From Bacteroidota bacterium (lineage in GTDB: Bacteria; Bacteroidota; Bacteroidia; B-17B0; Aurantibacillaceae): DNA of 64,000 nucleotides. The stretch covers positions 1 to 64,000 of the forward strand of contig JAIUNM010000020.1 of NCBI GenBank assembly GCA_020162035.1. The letters run 5' to 3'. The position numbers were made by a program, and so were the translations under genes. The notes below the pieces were generated by a model. That model saw nothing but the letters and a program-made list of their open reading frames with translations. It ran no database searches and was not told the origin of the DNA. Position 1 is the first letter of the stretch, and every line of letters starts with the position of its first letter. Positions 7,759 through 18,023 of this stretch are shown here, one piece after another.

Positions 7759-10700
7759 ATGAAAAAATTATTACTCCTTATTTTTGTTAGCTATTCAATT
7801 TTTGTAAAATCAACTGATTTAGTTGTACCTAATGCATTTGAAAATAGTTTTAAAAAAGCTTATGTTTTAAATCCATCAATACCAAAAGGTATGTTAGAAG
7901 CGGTTGCTTATACACAAACTCGTTTTGTGCACTTAACCGATGATATGGAAAAAAGTTGTGTTGGTGTACCTCAAGCACAAACTATTATGGGTTTAATAGA
8001 AGATGGAAAAAACTATTTTAGAAATAATTTACAAAAAGTTTCACAATTAAGTGGATATAGAGTAGAGGATATTAAATCTGATGTTGAAACTTCTATTTTA
8101 GCTTACGCAAAAGCGTTTAGTACATTACAACAACAACAAAATGTATATGGTATTAATTTTAAAAATTACTTATCAATATTAATTGAATTAAGCGAATTAC
8201 CTAAAGAACAAGAGTTACAACAAAACTATGCTTTAAGCGCACATCTTTACCAATTGTTTTGGTTTTTAAATAATAATGAACTTCAAGAATATTATAATTT
8301 CCCTCAATACACAATAGATATGCAATCTATTTTTGGCGATAACTACGCAGTTTTAAGTGCAAAATCTGTTATAATTAATAATCAATCAATAAGCGGAAAT
8401 GGTTCAACTTATAAATTAAATAATTCTGTTACAATGTCAATGTCTCCTGATTATCCTTCTGCAATTTGGGATCCAACTACGTGTAATTACAGTAGCAGAG
8501 GGGGTACAGCAATTACCGCTGTTACAATTCACTTTGTACAGGGTTCGTACGCTGGTTGTATTAGTTGGTTTAAAAATTGTTCGGCAAATGCATCTGCTCA
8601 TTATGTTGTAAGAAGTAGCGATGGACAAGTAACTCAAATGGTATTAGAATCAAACAAAGCATGGCATGTTGGTAGCGAAAACCCTTATACAGTTGGTATA
8701 GAGCATGAAGGTTACATTAGCAGTGCAAGTTGGTTTACTAATGCAATGTATAATTCATCTGGCGCTTTAACTCGCGATATTTGTAACAGTAATGGAATTA
8801 ATAAATTAAGAACCTATTATGGACCCGGTTGTTCAGGCTCATCTTCATCTTGCTTACAAGGTAGTTGTGTAAAAGTAAAAGGGCATCAAATGTACCCTAG
8901 CCAAACGCACAACGACCCAGGGCCTATTTGGGATTGGGAAAAATTTTATAAAATTGTAAATAACACTTATACAATTGCAGCAACTTACACAACGAATTCA
9001 GGCGCGTTTTACGATACTGGCGGAGCAAGTGCAAATTACAGTAATGATGAAAGAAAATTATGGTTATTTACAAAACCAGGTACTTCAAATATTACTTTAA
9101 ATTTTACTTCATTTAATTTAGAAAGTAATTACGATTATTTATTTATTTATAATGGAGGTAATGTAAACTCTCCTCTTGTTGGTAAGTACACAGGTTCATT
9201 TAGTCCCGGTCCATTAATTTCGGTTAACGATTCTGTTTTAGTTGAATTTAGAAGCGATTGCGCAACAACTGCACCAGGCTGGGCAGCAAATTTTAATATG
9301 AATGGAACTGTAACACCTACACCAACAGATAACATAGCTCCAACAACAGTTGTAAATACAACAGGCCCTTGGATTACAAGTGCATTTACATCTACCATTA
9401 CAGATGTTGATAACATAGGTGGAAGTGGCGTTGAAAAAGGATATTATCAAGCAATCGATTTTAATGGAACAGAATGGAGAGCCAATAACAATAATGGTTT
9501 TTTTGCTGATAATTTTGATTTAGCAATTCACCCAGATTGGAATCAATCTGTTGGCACATGGACTATACAAGGGAATTCTTTAGTTCAAACCGATGAAGTT
9601 AGCGGAACTGCAGGTAACACAAATATTTATGCATCTCTTACCCAAAGTTTAAGTAATAGATATTTATACCATTTTGTTACAAAGTTTGAAGGTTCAGGCT
9701 CTAATAGAAGAGGGGGCTTTCATTTTGCTTGCGATAACCCAAGCCAAAGTAATAGAGGTAACTCATATTTTGTTTGGTTTAGAGTTGATCAAAGTTTAGT
9801 TGAATTATATAAAGTGGTTGCTAATACTTTTACTGCATCTGTAGCAAGTGCAAGTTTAACTGTTTCGCCAGGTACTTGGTACGATTATAAAACAATTTTT
9901 GATAGAATAACTGGTAAAATATCGGTTTATGTAAATAATAATGCAGTATTAACATGGACAGATACCGCACCTTATACAAATGGAAATTCGATAAGTTTTA
10001 GAAGTGGGAATTGTAAAATGAGTGTTGACGAATTGAAAGTTTACCGTTCAAGAAACTCAACAGTTAATATTAGTGTAGGCTCGGCAGCAACAAATGATTT
10101 AAGATTTAAAAACCCTTCGCCATCTCAAAACGCAGGAAAAATAAAATCTATTTGCCAAGATAGTATGGGGAATTTATCTGCTATTTATTATCACGATTTA
10201 GATGTAGATTGGACACCACCTATGAATATTCCATTTGTTAATGATGGAGCAGCTGCAGATATTTCGGCAGTTAATACAAGTGATTCATTAAAAGCTAATT
10301 GGGGTAATTCATTAGATACAAACTCATCAATAAATTTTTATTGGTACAGTATTGGTACTTCTCCAGGTTTAACAGATGTTAAAGGATGGACACAAAATTT
10401 TGCAGCTACATCAGTTACGGCATATTCATTAGTTTTAACTAATAATACAACCTACTATTTTAATGTAAGGGCCGAAAATGGCGCAGGTTTATTAAGTAAT
10501 ATTATTAGTTCTAACGGTCAATTGGTTACTACTACACCAGCTTCAATTGCACAAAATAAACAAAACATTTTTACTGCTGTTTACCCAAACCCTTTTAGTA
10601 ATGATTTGTATATTAAATTTAACTCAATTAAAGCAGGAAAAATTAAAATTTATATTACCGATATTACAGGTAAACAATTAATTTATATAGAAACTAAAGA

Positions 10701-10815
10701 AGATATAGGATTATTAGAAAAAAGAATAAACACTAATGGTTTAACTAAAGGTGTATATAATTTATCAGTTGAAATAGATGGAGAAGTTTATACACAAAAG
10801 GTAATTAAAGAATAA
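7759..10815 (+). CDS. T9SS-secreted N-acetylmuramoyl-L-alanine amidase, multidomain
   Basis: 1018 residues. Order: signal peptide; helical domain (about 25-180) that vaguely resembles lytic-transglycosylase folds; amidase_2/PGRP domain (about 225-405) with zinc ligands in TIHFVQG and THNDPGP and the SAHYVV segment; CUB-like domain (about 415-515, with YDYLFIYNGG); a lectin/LamG-like beta region (about 560-770); a fibronectin type III-like region; and a type A T9SS sorting domain (from AVYPNPF, about 940, to the C-terminus). It should cut the amide between muramic acid and the peptide and be secreted through the outer membrane. Its stop codon is two bases from the convergent msrB gene. Confidence 0.88.
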   Translation: MKKLLLLIFVSYSIFVKSTDLVVPNAFENSFKKAYVLNPSIPKGMLEAVAYTQTRFVHLTDDMEKSCVGVPQAQTIMGLIEDGKNYFRNNLQKVSQLSGYRVEDIKSDVETSILAYAKAFSTLQQQQNVYGINFKNYLSILIELSELPKEQELQQNYALSAHLYQLFWFLNNNELQEYYNFPQYTIDMQSIFGDNYAVLSAKSVIINNQSISGNGSTYKLNNSVTMSMSPDYPSAIWDPTTCNYSSRGGTAITAVTIHFVQGSYAGCISWFKNCSANASAHYVVRSSDGQVTQMVLESNKAWHVGSENPYTVGIEHEGYISSASWFTNAMYNSSGALTRDICNSNGINKLRTYYGPGCSGSSSSCLQGSCVKVKGHQMYPSQTHNDPGPIWDWEKFYKIVNNTYTIAATYTTNSGAFYDTGGASANYSNDERKLWLFTKPGTSNITLNFTSFNLESNYDYLFIYNGGNVNSPLVGKYTGSFSPGPLISVNDSVLVEFRSDCATTAPGWAANFNMNGTVTPTPTDNIAPTTVVNTTGPWITSAFTSTITDVDNIGGSGVEKGYYQAIDFNGTEWRANNNNGFFADNFDLAIHPDWNQSVGTWTIQGNSLVQTDEVSGTAGNTNIYASLTQSLSNRYLYHFVTKFEGSGSNRRGGFHFACDNPSQSNRGNSYFVWFRVDQSLVELYKVVANTFTASVASASLTVSPGTWYDYKTIFDRITGKISVYVNNNAVLTWTDTAPYTNGNSISFRSGNCKMSVDELKVYRSRNSTVNISVGSAATNDLRFKNPSPSQNAGKIKSICQDSMGNLSAIYYHDLDVDWTPPMNIPFVNDGAAADISAVNTSDSLKANWGNSLDTNSSINFYWYSIGTSPGLTDVKGWTQNFAATSVTAYSLVLTNNTTYYFNVRAENGAGLLSNIISSNGQLVTTTPASIAQNKQNIFTAVYPNPFSNDLYIKFNSIKAGKIKIYITDITGKQLIYIETKEDIGLLEKRINTNGLTKGVYNLSVEIDGEVYTQKVIKE

Positions 10816-10817
10816 AA

Positions 10818-11315
10818 TTATTTCTTTTTAAAGCCTAAACTTAAGCCATTTACACAATATCTTAATCCACTTGCGGTTGGGCCATCATCAAATATATGGC
10901 CTAAATGACCATTGCAATTTGCACAAACAATTTCTGTGCGAACCATACCATGTGAAAAATCTTTAATTTTTTTAATTCTTTCACCTCCTCCTAATTCTCC
11001 ATCAAAACTTGGCCAACCACAATGTCCATCAAATTTTTGAGTACTTGTAAAAAGTTCTGTGTTGCAACCAGCGCACACATATGTACCTTCTTCATAAAAA
11101 TTATTTAACGAACTTGTAAATGGGCGTTCAGTACCTTTTTCTCGTAAAACATAATACTGTTCTTCAGTTAATTGTTTTTTCCATTCTTCATCTGTTTTTG
11201 TTATTTTATTTTCCATATTAGAAGTTGTGTTTTGATTTTTATTTTGGCAAGATAAACTATTGATACTAAAAAATAACACCATTAAAATTAATATAAAATT
11301 TGTTTGTTGCTTCAT
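10818..11315 (-). CDS. msrB: Peptide-methionine (R)-S-oxide reductase, lipoprotein form
   Basis: 165 residues. A signal peptide with lipobox LSC (Cys23) and a Gln/Asn/Lys linker precedes the MsrB domain. The zinc-binding pairs CAGC and CANC, GWPSF, and the catalytic Cys in RYCVNG are all present. It repairs oxidised methionine (R isomer) in exported proteins, here at the membrane rather than in the cytosol. No msrA is fused or adjacent. Confidence 0.93.
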   Translation of the reverse strand: MKQQTNFILILMVLFFSINSLSCQNKNQNTTSNMENKITKTDEEWKKQLTEEQYYVLREKGTERPFTSSLNNFYEEGTYVCAGCNTELFTSTQKFDGHCGWPSFDGELGGGERIKKIKDFSHGMVRTEIVCANCNGHLGHIFDDGPTASGLRYCVNGLSLGFKKK

Positions 11316-11382
11316 ACTAATTTGTACGATTAATGATTAAACAAATTACTTAATTCATTCAAATTAAATAATTTTAACACAA

Positions 11383-13092
11383 TTAATATATAATTTCAAA
11401 CACTTGCGATTCTTCAAAAGCACCTTCTGTATGTACTAATTTTAATTTATTAGGATATTTTTGTGCAATTGGCGCTAATATATTGTGCATAGTATTAATA
11501 AATCCAGCACCTGGGTTGTTTGGGTCTATTCGTAATTGCCCTATCATAACATGTGTTACATTATTTGTTTTAAAAAACACCAAAGCACTATCAGGGTTTG
11601 ATTGGTTTGTTAATGTATCTCGTTTTATAACAGAATAAATTGGAAAGAATTTTTTTCCTTTACCATAAATAAAACTCATTGGCGCTTTTCTACTTGCAAC
11701 TAAAGAATTTTGAGGTAAATTATTTGCACACCATTCGCTACATTTTAAAAAATTTACCCAATCTGGCGAATAACCAAAATAATTATCTCCTTTTAAATTT
11801 TTAGATACAATTGGTAAATTTTTAAAACTTCTTTTTATAGTAGAAAAACTAAACGAAAGAGTAACAAATAAAATAATTACGGTTAAAACTTCTAAACTTT
11901 TATTAAACTTTATTGATAATTGCATAATTAAATAAAATAAAATTAAAATTAGTACAGGCATACAAACCAATATTAACCTTACTTGGTCCCATCTTGCTTG
12001 TAAAATAATAAATGAAAAAACTGTTTGAGCTAAACAAAACAATGTAATAAAAAATATGCTTTTGTTTGCTTTTTTATAAATAAACCAAACACCAATTATT
12101 ACAAGTAATAATGTAAAAAATCCACTTACACCAAATAACGAAAATTGCGATGGCATTTCGCCATATTCATTAGGATTTATAGGTACGTTTTCACTTCTCC
12201 AACCAATAATTTGATAAAATCTTTTTCCTAAATATTGAGATGTATTTTCTATAAATCGAGTTACAAATCCACCAAAATCTTCCATGCCCTTACTTGGGTT
12301 ATATAAATCTTTTTGCATTAATGCTTTGGCTTGTCCTTTAAATTGATTGGGAACATTCCAAATACTTGTAACCAACAACTCATAGATTAATTTAAATACA
12401 CCATAACTTAATACTGTAAATAAAATTGCTTTATATTTTTTATCAAGTAAAAAAAACAAAATAGCAACTGGTACTGCAATTATACCAACACTACGCGCAG
12501 TACTTAATAATAATAATGTTAATCCAAAAAACAACCAACTTAAATATTGTTTTTTTAAATCAATTCCTATTAAACAAATACTATCGTAAAGCTTAACAAA
12601 GCTAAATACCATTAAACTTTGTAAAAAAACATAAAATGCTTCGCTAAATGTCATACTTGCATAATAAAGCATTTGATGATTTATTGCATGAAATAAGATA
12701 ACTGGAATAAAAATAATTGCGTGGATTCTGTTATTTAATGCTTTGTATAATAAAATTAATCCCAATAAGTTAAATAACACAGAAAAGCATTTGAATAAAA
12801 TTAAATGAAAACCAAATAACTTAATAATTAGTGCCAAAACCATTGGATACAATGGCGCATTAAATGTGTGAAAAAATTTAGGAAATTCAGTTACATACTT
12901 GTAGCCAGACTCGATATAAGTTGAATCGTCGTTTGCTTCGCTTATTTTTACATTAAATAATAAAACTGAAAATATTAAACATAATACTATACTAATTAAA
13001 TAAAACTTTTTATTGTTTTTATCTAACCAGCTTTGAACAGAATTAGCAATTTTAGAACTTGTAGAAAACGAAGTTGTTTTTGTGTCTTTCAT
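11383..13092 (-). CDS. Polytopic membrane protein, GT-C glycosyltransferase-like
   Basis: 569 residues with about ten hydrophobic segments after a soluble N-terminal tail of about 30 residues, and a soluble C-terminal domain of about 130 residues. An acidic EANDDSTY motif follows the first transmembrane helix, where GT-C (GT39/PMT-like) enzymes carry their catalytic acidic residues in the first periplasmic loop. It may transfer a sugar or lipid-linked group, but the acceptor cannot be told. It lies 70 bases downstream of the RidA gene on the same strand. Confidence 0.65.
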   Translation of the reverse strand: MKDTKTTSFSTSSKIANSVQSWLDKNNKKFYLISIVLCLIFSVLLFNVKISEANDDSTYIESGYKYVTEFPKFFHTFNAPLYPMVLALIIKLFGFHLILFKCFSVLFNLLGLILLYKALNNRIHAIIFIPVILFHAINHQMLYYASMTFSEAFYVFLQSLMVFSFVKLYDSICLIGIDLKKQYLSWLFFGLTLLLLSTARSVGIIAVPVAILFFLLDKKYKAILFTVLSYGVFKLIYELLVTSIWNVPNQFKGQAKALMQKDLYNPSKGMEDFGGFVTRFIENTSQYLGKRFYQIIGWRSENVPINPNEYGEMPSQFSLFGVSGFFTLLLVIIGVWFIYKKANKSIFFITLFCLAQTVFSFIILQARWDQVRLILVCMPVLILILFYLIMQLSIKFNKSLEVLTVIILFVTLSFSFSTIKRSFKNLPIVSKNLKGDNYFGYSPDWVNFLKCSEWCANNLPQNSLVASRKAPMSFIYGKGKKFFPIYSVIKRDTLTNQSNPDSALVFFKTNNVTHVMIGQLRIDPNNPGAGFINTMHNILAPIAQKYPNKLKLVHTEGAFEESQVFEIIY

Positions 13093-13162
13093 AGTAATTA
13101 CGCAAAGTTTAAATTTACAATTTATTTGTAAAATTTAAATACGTAATTAATAAATTATAAAA

Positions 13163-13609
13163 TTATTCTGCAATTACTGTTAATTCAACTTTTGCATTTA
13201 ATGGTAATGCCGAAACTGCAATGCATGTACGAGTTGGTAAACGTTTTGTGAAATATTTCACATATTCTTCATTAACTGCGCTGTAATCTTTCATATCTGT
13301 TAAATAAATAGTTACCGCAACAACTTTATCAAAACTACTGTTATTTTCATTTAATAAGGTTTCAATATTTTTAAATATTTGTTGTAATTCGGCAACAACA
13401 CCTCCAGTTACAATTGTGTTTGTTTCTTTACTTAAGCCAATTTGACCACTTAAATATAAATTGCCATTGCTTTTAATTGCAGGACTATAAGGTTTACTCA
13501 TAAATTTATTTATTAATTGATTTGTATTTGTGTTTTGTGCTTTAATTTTTAAAGAAAAATTTAAAACTAAACAACAACATATAATTTTAATTGTTTTTAG
13601 AGTTAGCAT
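13163..13609 (-). CDS. RidA/YjgF family protein with signal peptide
   Basis: 148 residues: a hydrophobic signal segment (KIICCCLVLNFSL, ending near KAQ) followed by a complete RidA domain. The conserved Arg is in TRTCIAVSALPL, preceded by LSGQIGL and the VVAVTIYLTDM strand. RidA proteins normally hydrolyse reactive enamines/imines in the cytosol; this copy should be periplasmic. It lies downstream of alaS on the same strand, 75 bases away. Confidence 0.85.
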   Translation of the reverse strand: MLTLKTIKIICCCLVLNFSLKIKAQNTNTNQLINKFMSKPYSPAIKSNGNLYLSGQIGLSKETNTIVTGGVVAELQQIFKNIETLLNENNSSFDKVVAVTIYLTDMKDYSAVNEEYVKYFTKRLPTRTCIAVSALPLNAKVELTVIAE

Positions 13610-13684
13610 TTTGCTTTTAAATTAAGTGTTTAAAATTATATACAAATACTTTATTCTTTGCTGATTAAAATCATTTATTTTAAA

Positions 13685-16351
13685 TTAGAGGGAACTTTTA
13701 GCTTTTGTTAAAACGTTTGATAAACCATCTAATTTTGTGCCACCTGCTTGTGCGTAAAATGCTTGGCCTCCACCGCCACCATTAATTTCTTTTGCTAACT
13801 CTCTAATTATAGAGTTTGCATTTAAATTTTTTTCTTTTACAATATTATCAGATAAAATTACAGATATACTTGGCTTGCCTTTAATTTCTTGAGTAATAAC
13901 ACAAAATAAATTTTCTACTTCGTTACGTAATTCAAATAATAAATTTTTAGTTTCTTCTGCGTTATCAAATAAAATATGTTTAGTAATAACATTTATACCA
14001 TTAGTATTTGTAATGTTTTTAATTAATTCTTTTTTAATTGAAGCTGCTTTTTCTTTACTTAAAACGGTTAGTTGCTTTAATAATTCGTTGTTATCTTCTT
14101 GTAATTGTGTAATGCTTTTAACAATATCTTTACTTCCTTTTAAAATAGATTTAATATCGTTTATTAATTGTGTTTGGTTTTCAAAATAAGCTTCTGCTTT
14201 GTCTGATGTTACGGCTTCTATTCTTCTAATTCCAGCGGCTACGGCCCCTTCGCTAATTATTTTAAAATAACCAATTTGCCCAGTAGAAGGAACATGGCAA
14301 CCGCCACATAACTCTATCGAATAATTTTTATCAAATTCAACAACTCTAACAACATCTCCATATTTTTCGCCAAATAAAGCCATTGCACCTGTTTTTTTGG
14401 CATCGTCTATTGCCATTAGTTGAATATTAGATTTTATATTTTCTCTAATTTTTTGATTTACTAATTTTTCTATAGCTTTTAACTCTTCGTCAGAAACTTT
14501 TGCAAAATGCGAAAAATCAAAACGTAAATATTCATCGTTAACCAAACTTCCTTTTTGCTCAACATGAGTACCTAAAATTTGTCGTAATGCAGCATGCATT
14601 AAATGAGTTGCTGTATGATTATTAGTTGTACTTAAACGTTCATTAACATTAACTTTTGCTGTAAACTCTTCGGTAATTTTTTCGGGTAATTTATCAATAA
14701 AGTGAATAATCACACCATTTTCTTTACGAGTATTTGTAATATAAATTTTTTCGTTAATGGTTTCAATAAATCCTTTATCTCCAATTTGTCCGCCACTTTC
14801 GGCATAGAATGGTGTTTTGTTTAATACTAAATGAAATTCTTCTTTGTTTTTTAGTTTTACTTTTCTAAAACGAATTATTTTACAGGTACATTCTAAATCA
14901 GTATAACCAATAAACTCAGTTTCTTTTTCTTGTGTATCTAATAAGTTTTTATTTGCTTCAACATATACCCAGTCATCAGTATCAATAGCAGTTGCAGCAC
15001 GCGAACGATTTTTTTGTTCGGTTAAGGCTTCATTAAACGCTTTTTCATCTATACTTAAATTATATCCTCTTGCAATTAAACTTGTTAAATCAACCGGAAA
15101 ACCAAAAGTGTCGTATAATTCAAAAACAAGCTTACCGTCAATACTATTTTTATTTGCTGAAGTAGTGTCTATACAAATTTGATCTATTCGTTTTAAACCA
15201 ATTTCTAAAGTTTTATAAAACGATTGTTCTTCTTCTTTTATAACTTTTTCGATTAGTAGTTTTTGTGAAACCAATTCAGGAAAAGCTACTCCCATTTGAT
15301 GCGCCAATGTTGGTACAATGCGGTGCATAAAAGGTTCTTTTAAATTTAACGATTGGTAGCCATATCTAATTGCTCTTCTTAAAATTCTTCTAATTACATA
15401 TCCTGCGCCGTTATTACTTGGTAATTGCCCATCTGCTATACTAAATGAAATTGTGCGTATATGATCGGCAATAACACGCATTGCAATATTTATTAATTGT
15501 TGCTTTTTATGCTTTTCCTCATCTTTTGTATTGTATTTTAAACCACTTAACTCTTCAATTTTATTAATTAAAGGCATAAAAACATCAGTATCGTAATTGC
15601 TTTGTTTGCCTTGCATAACACGTACTAAGCGTTCAAAACCCATACCTGTATCAACGTGTTGTTTTGGCAATTTAATTAACGAACCATCTGCTCGTCTTTC
15701 AAATTCCATAAATACATTGTTCCAAATTTCAATAACTTGTGGATTATCTGAATTTACTAAAGTTGCGCCATTAACTTTTTGTCGTTCTTCGTCACTTCTT
15801 CCATCGTAATGTATTTCGCTACAAGGGCCACAAGGGCCCATATCTCCCATTTCCCAAAAATTATCTTTTTTGTTACCATTTAAAATTCTTACTTCTGGTA
15901 TAAATTGTTTCCAAGTATCAAATGCTTCTTGGTCAAAACCTAAACCATCATCTTTACTTCCTTCAAAAACGGTTACATATAATCTATTTTTATCTATTTT
16001 ATATACTTCGGTTAACAATTCCCATGCCCAACTTATGGCTTCTTTTTTAAAGTAATCGCCAAAGCTCCAATTACCAAGCATTTCAAACATTGTGTGATGG
16101 TAAGTATCTACACCAACTTCTTCTAAATCGTTGTGTTTACCACTAACTCTTAAACATTTTTGAGTATCGGCAACACGTGGGTATTTAATGGGTGAATTTC
16201 CTAAAAAAATATCTTTAAAAGGAGCCATGCCACTGTTATTAAACATTAGGGTAGGGTCGCCTTTAACAACCATTGGTGCACTTGGAACTATATGATGACC
16301 TTTACTTCTGAAAAAATCTAAAAATGTTTGACGAACTTTATTTGCTTCCAT
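13685..16351 (-). CDS. alaS: Alanyl-tRNA synthetase
   Basis: 888 residues from the ATG at 16351 (a GTG five codons upstream is less likely, because [13 protein letters not shown] is the usual N-terminus). The class II aminoacylation domain comes first, then the tRNA-recognition helices, an editing domain with HTATH (zinc/active site) and CGGCH, and the C-terminal DHH-associated oligomerisation domain ending in the GGGGGQ segment. It charges tRNA-Ala and clears mischarged Ser/Gly. Length and motifs are normal. Confidence 0.97.
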   Translation of the reverse strand: MEANKVRQTFLDFFRSKGHHIVPSAPMVVKGDPTLMFNNSGMAPFKDIFLGNSPIKYPRVADTQKCLRVSGKHNDLEEVGVDTYHHTMFEMLGNWSFGDYFKKEAISWAWELLTEVYKIDKNRLYVTVFEGSKDDGLGFDQEAFDTWKQFIPEVRILNGNKKDNFWEMGDMGPCGPCSEIHYDGRSDEERQKVNGATLVNSDNPQVIEIWNNVFMEFERRADGSLIKLPKQHVDTGMGFERLVRVMQGKQSNYDTDVFMPLINKIEELSGLKYNTKDEEKHKKQQLINIAMRVIADHIRTISFSIADGQLPSNNGAGYVIRRILRRAIRYGYQSLNLKEPFMHRIVPTLAHQMGVAFPELVSQKLLIEKVIKEEEQSFYKTLEIGLKRIDQICIDTTSANKNSIDGKLVFELYDTFGFPVDLTSLIARGYNLSIDEKAFNEALTEQKNRSRAATAIDTDDWVYVEANKNLLDTQEKETEFIGYTDLECTCKIIRFRKVKLKNKEEFHLVLNKTPFYAESGGQIGDKGFIETINEKIYITNTRKENGVIIHFIDKLPEKITEEFTAKVNVNERLSTTNNHTATHLMHAALRQILGTHVEQKGSLVNDEYLRFDFSHFAKVSDEELKAIEKLVNQKIRENIKSNIQLMAIDDAKKTGAMALFGEKYGDVVRVVEFDKNYSIELCGGCHVPSTGQIGYFKIISEGAVAAGIRRIEAVTSDKAEAYFENQTQLINDIKSILKGSKDIVKSITQLQEDNNELLKQLTVLSKEKAASIKKELIKNITNTNGINVITKHILFDNAEETKNLLFELRNEVENLFCVITQEIKGKPSISVILSDNIVKEKNLNANSIIRELAKEINGGGGGQAFYAQAGGTKLDGLSNVLTKAKSSL

Positions 16352-16481
16352 AAAAATTTGAAGCACGAAGATACTAAAAAAGGTTTTTTTATAATAAAAT
16401 TTAGAACGAATCTATTAGTAATTATTAACCGTTTAAATTATTAATAAAGAGTCAAAAATATTAGTAATTTAGGTAAAGTTT

Positions 16482-16835
16482 ATGACTTTTATTAAAAAAA
16501 GAATATCTGCTTTTAATTCAGCATTTAATGGATTGTTTAATGCATTAAAAAATGAAACTCATTTAAAAATTCATTTTGTTGCTTGTATAATTGTTTTAAT
16601 TGCTGGTTTTTACTTTAAAATATCTATAAATGATTGGTTATGGATTATTTTATGTTGTGCTTTAGTAGTTTCAGCTGAATTGGTAAATAGTGCAATTGAG
16701 AATGTTTGTGATTTAATTGATAAAAATTATAACCCTAAAATAAAATACATTAAAGATGTAAGTGCTGCTTCTGTTTTGGTTTTAAGTTTATTTAGTTTAA
16801 TAGTTGCATTTTTGATATTTAAAAAACATTTTTAA
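16482..16835 (+). CDS. dgkA: Diacylglycerol/undecaprenol kinase
   Basis: 117 residues with an amphipathic N-terminal helix, three membrane helices and the family motifs SAELVNSAIE (metal and ATP site) and IKDVSAASV. It phosphorylates diacylglycerol or undecaprenol in the inner membrane and recycles lipid carriers. A TAATTTAG box (16465-16472), one mismatch from the -7 consensus, lies 9 bases before the ATG. The gene is convergent with the EEP gene (18 bases between stop codons). Confidence 0.9.
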   Translation: MTFIKKRISAFNSAFNGLFNALKNETHLKIHFVACIIVLIAGFYFKISINDWLWIILCCALVVSAELVNSAIENVCDLIDKNYNPKIKYIKDVSAASVLVLSLFSLIVAFLIFKKHF

Positions 16836-16853
16836 GTATTTATTTAAACTATT

Positions 16854-18023
16854 TTAATTAGGTAAAATAAATTTACTACTTATAGGGTAGTGGTCGGTAT
16901 AGGTTTCGCTACTTATAGTATGTTCAACACATTTTAATTTTTCATCGTGTAAAACATAATCAATTCTGAATTTAGGCCATTTACCGGCATAAGTTCTACC
17001 AAAACCATTTCCTTTTTCAATAAATGAGTCTTTTAATTTTTTAGTTAACAAATTATAGGTGTACGAAGCAGGTGTATCATTAAAATCTCCACATAAAATA
17101 ATTTTATATTTACAATTTTGCATATGATCTGATACAAGTTTTGCTTGTACAGCTCTTTTTAAAAATGCACGTTTTAATCGTCGTACAATATTTTTACTTT
17201 GCTCAAGTTCTATATTAATCTTTTTTTCTAACAATACTTCTTCAAAAAATTTAGTGTCTTCTTTAGAAAATGAAATAGATTGTAGATGAATGTTATAAAC
17301 CCTTATTGTATCGTTATTAATAACAATGTCGCTGTAAATACATAAATTATTTAACGAAGTTTTAAATTCTAATTTACCTTGATTTATAATTTTATATTTA
17401 CTAAAAATGGCTACTCCCCAATGATCGTTTTTTCGAAGGGTTACAGAGTAATCGGCATAATGATATTTTGTTTTTAATAGATTTTTTAAAGTATCAATAT
17501 TATTAAAATCATCAATATCTTCTGATGTATAAAACTCTTGTAAACATAAAATATCTGGATTAATTTCGGATAGTTGATTGAAAATGTTTTGTCTATTTTT
17601 TTTGTTATTGCTCCAATTATATAAATCAAAAAGCATACTATTATAAGATACAACTTTAAATGTTTTGTTTTCGGTTTTTTTAATTTTAGAAAATTGAATA
17701 TACCTTAATGCCATTGGAACACTAATAAATACAGTTAACAAGCCTAACAATATGGTACGTTTAAACTGTATTAGCCAAAATAATGTAAAAATTAAGTTAA
17801 GTATAAAAATAAAAGGAAAAGCTAATCCAAAAAATGCTGGTATCCAAAACACAATTGGTGAAATGTAAGCAGCAATTAATGCTATTACTTGCGAAAAAAT
17901 TACTAAGTAATGTAAACTTAAAATTAATTTATTAAACCAAGATAATTTTTGTTCTTGCCTTAATTGAACTTTTTTTCTTAGTTCGTTAAATTTTATATTA
18001 GAAAAATTTGTAATTGTATTAAT
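16854..18023 (-). CDS. Membrane-anchored endonuclease/exonuclease/phosphatase family protein, probable ATT start
   Basis: The catalytic EEP domain (C-terminal 250 residues) has LCLQEFY, CGDFND and TDHYPISS, the usual acidic and His residues. The first ATG/GTG/TTG in frame is the GTG at 17852, but the frame is open upstream to a TAG at 18030-18032, and those codons read as a natural N-terminus: a Lys/Arg/Gln-rich start, then two membrane helices (LSLHYLVIFSQ, ALIAAYISPIV) typical of Bacteroidota members of this family. Between 18029 and 17853 there is no ATG, GTG or TTG. ATT at 18023 is the best start: it lies in ATTAA and shares a T with the stop codon of map. The fallback start ATT at 18014 or ATA at 17996 cannot be excluded. 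This gives 389 residues. It is last in the gpmA-HAD-map operon. Confidence 0.8.
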   Translation of the reverse strand: MNTITNFSNIKFNELRKKVQLRQEQKLSWFNKLILSLHYLVIFSQVIALIAAYISPIVFWIPAFFGLAFPFIFILNLIFTLFWLIQFKRTILLGLLTVFISVPMALRYIQFSKIKKTENKTFKVVSYNSMLFDLYNWSNNKKNRQNIFNQLSEINPDILCLQEFYTSEDIDDFNNIDTLKNLLKTKYHYADYSVTLRKNDHWGVAIFSKYKIINQGKLEFKTSLNNLCIYSDIVINNDTIRVYNIHLQSISFSKEDTKFFEEVLLEKKINIELEQSKNIVRRLKRAFLKRAVQAKLVSDHMQNCKYKIILCGDFNDTPASYTYNLLTKKLKDSFIEKGNGFGRTYAGKWPKFRIDYVLHDEKLKCVEHTISSETYTDHYPISSKFILPN

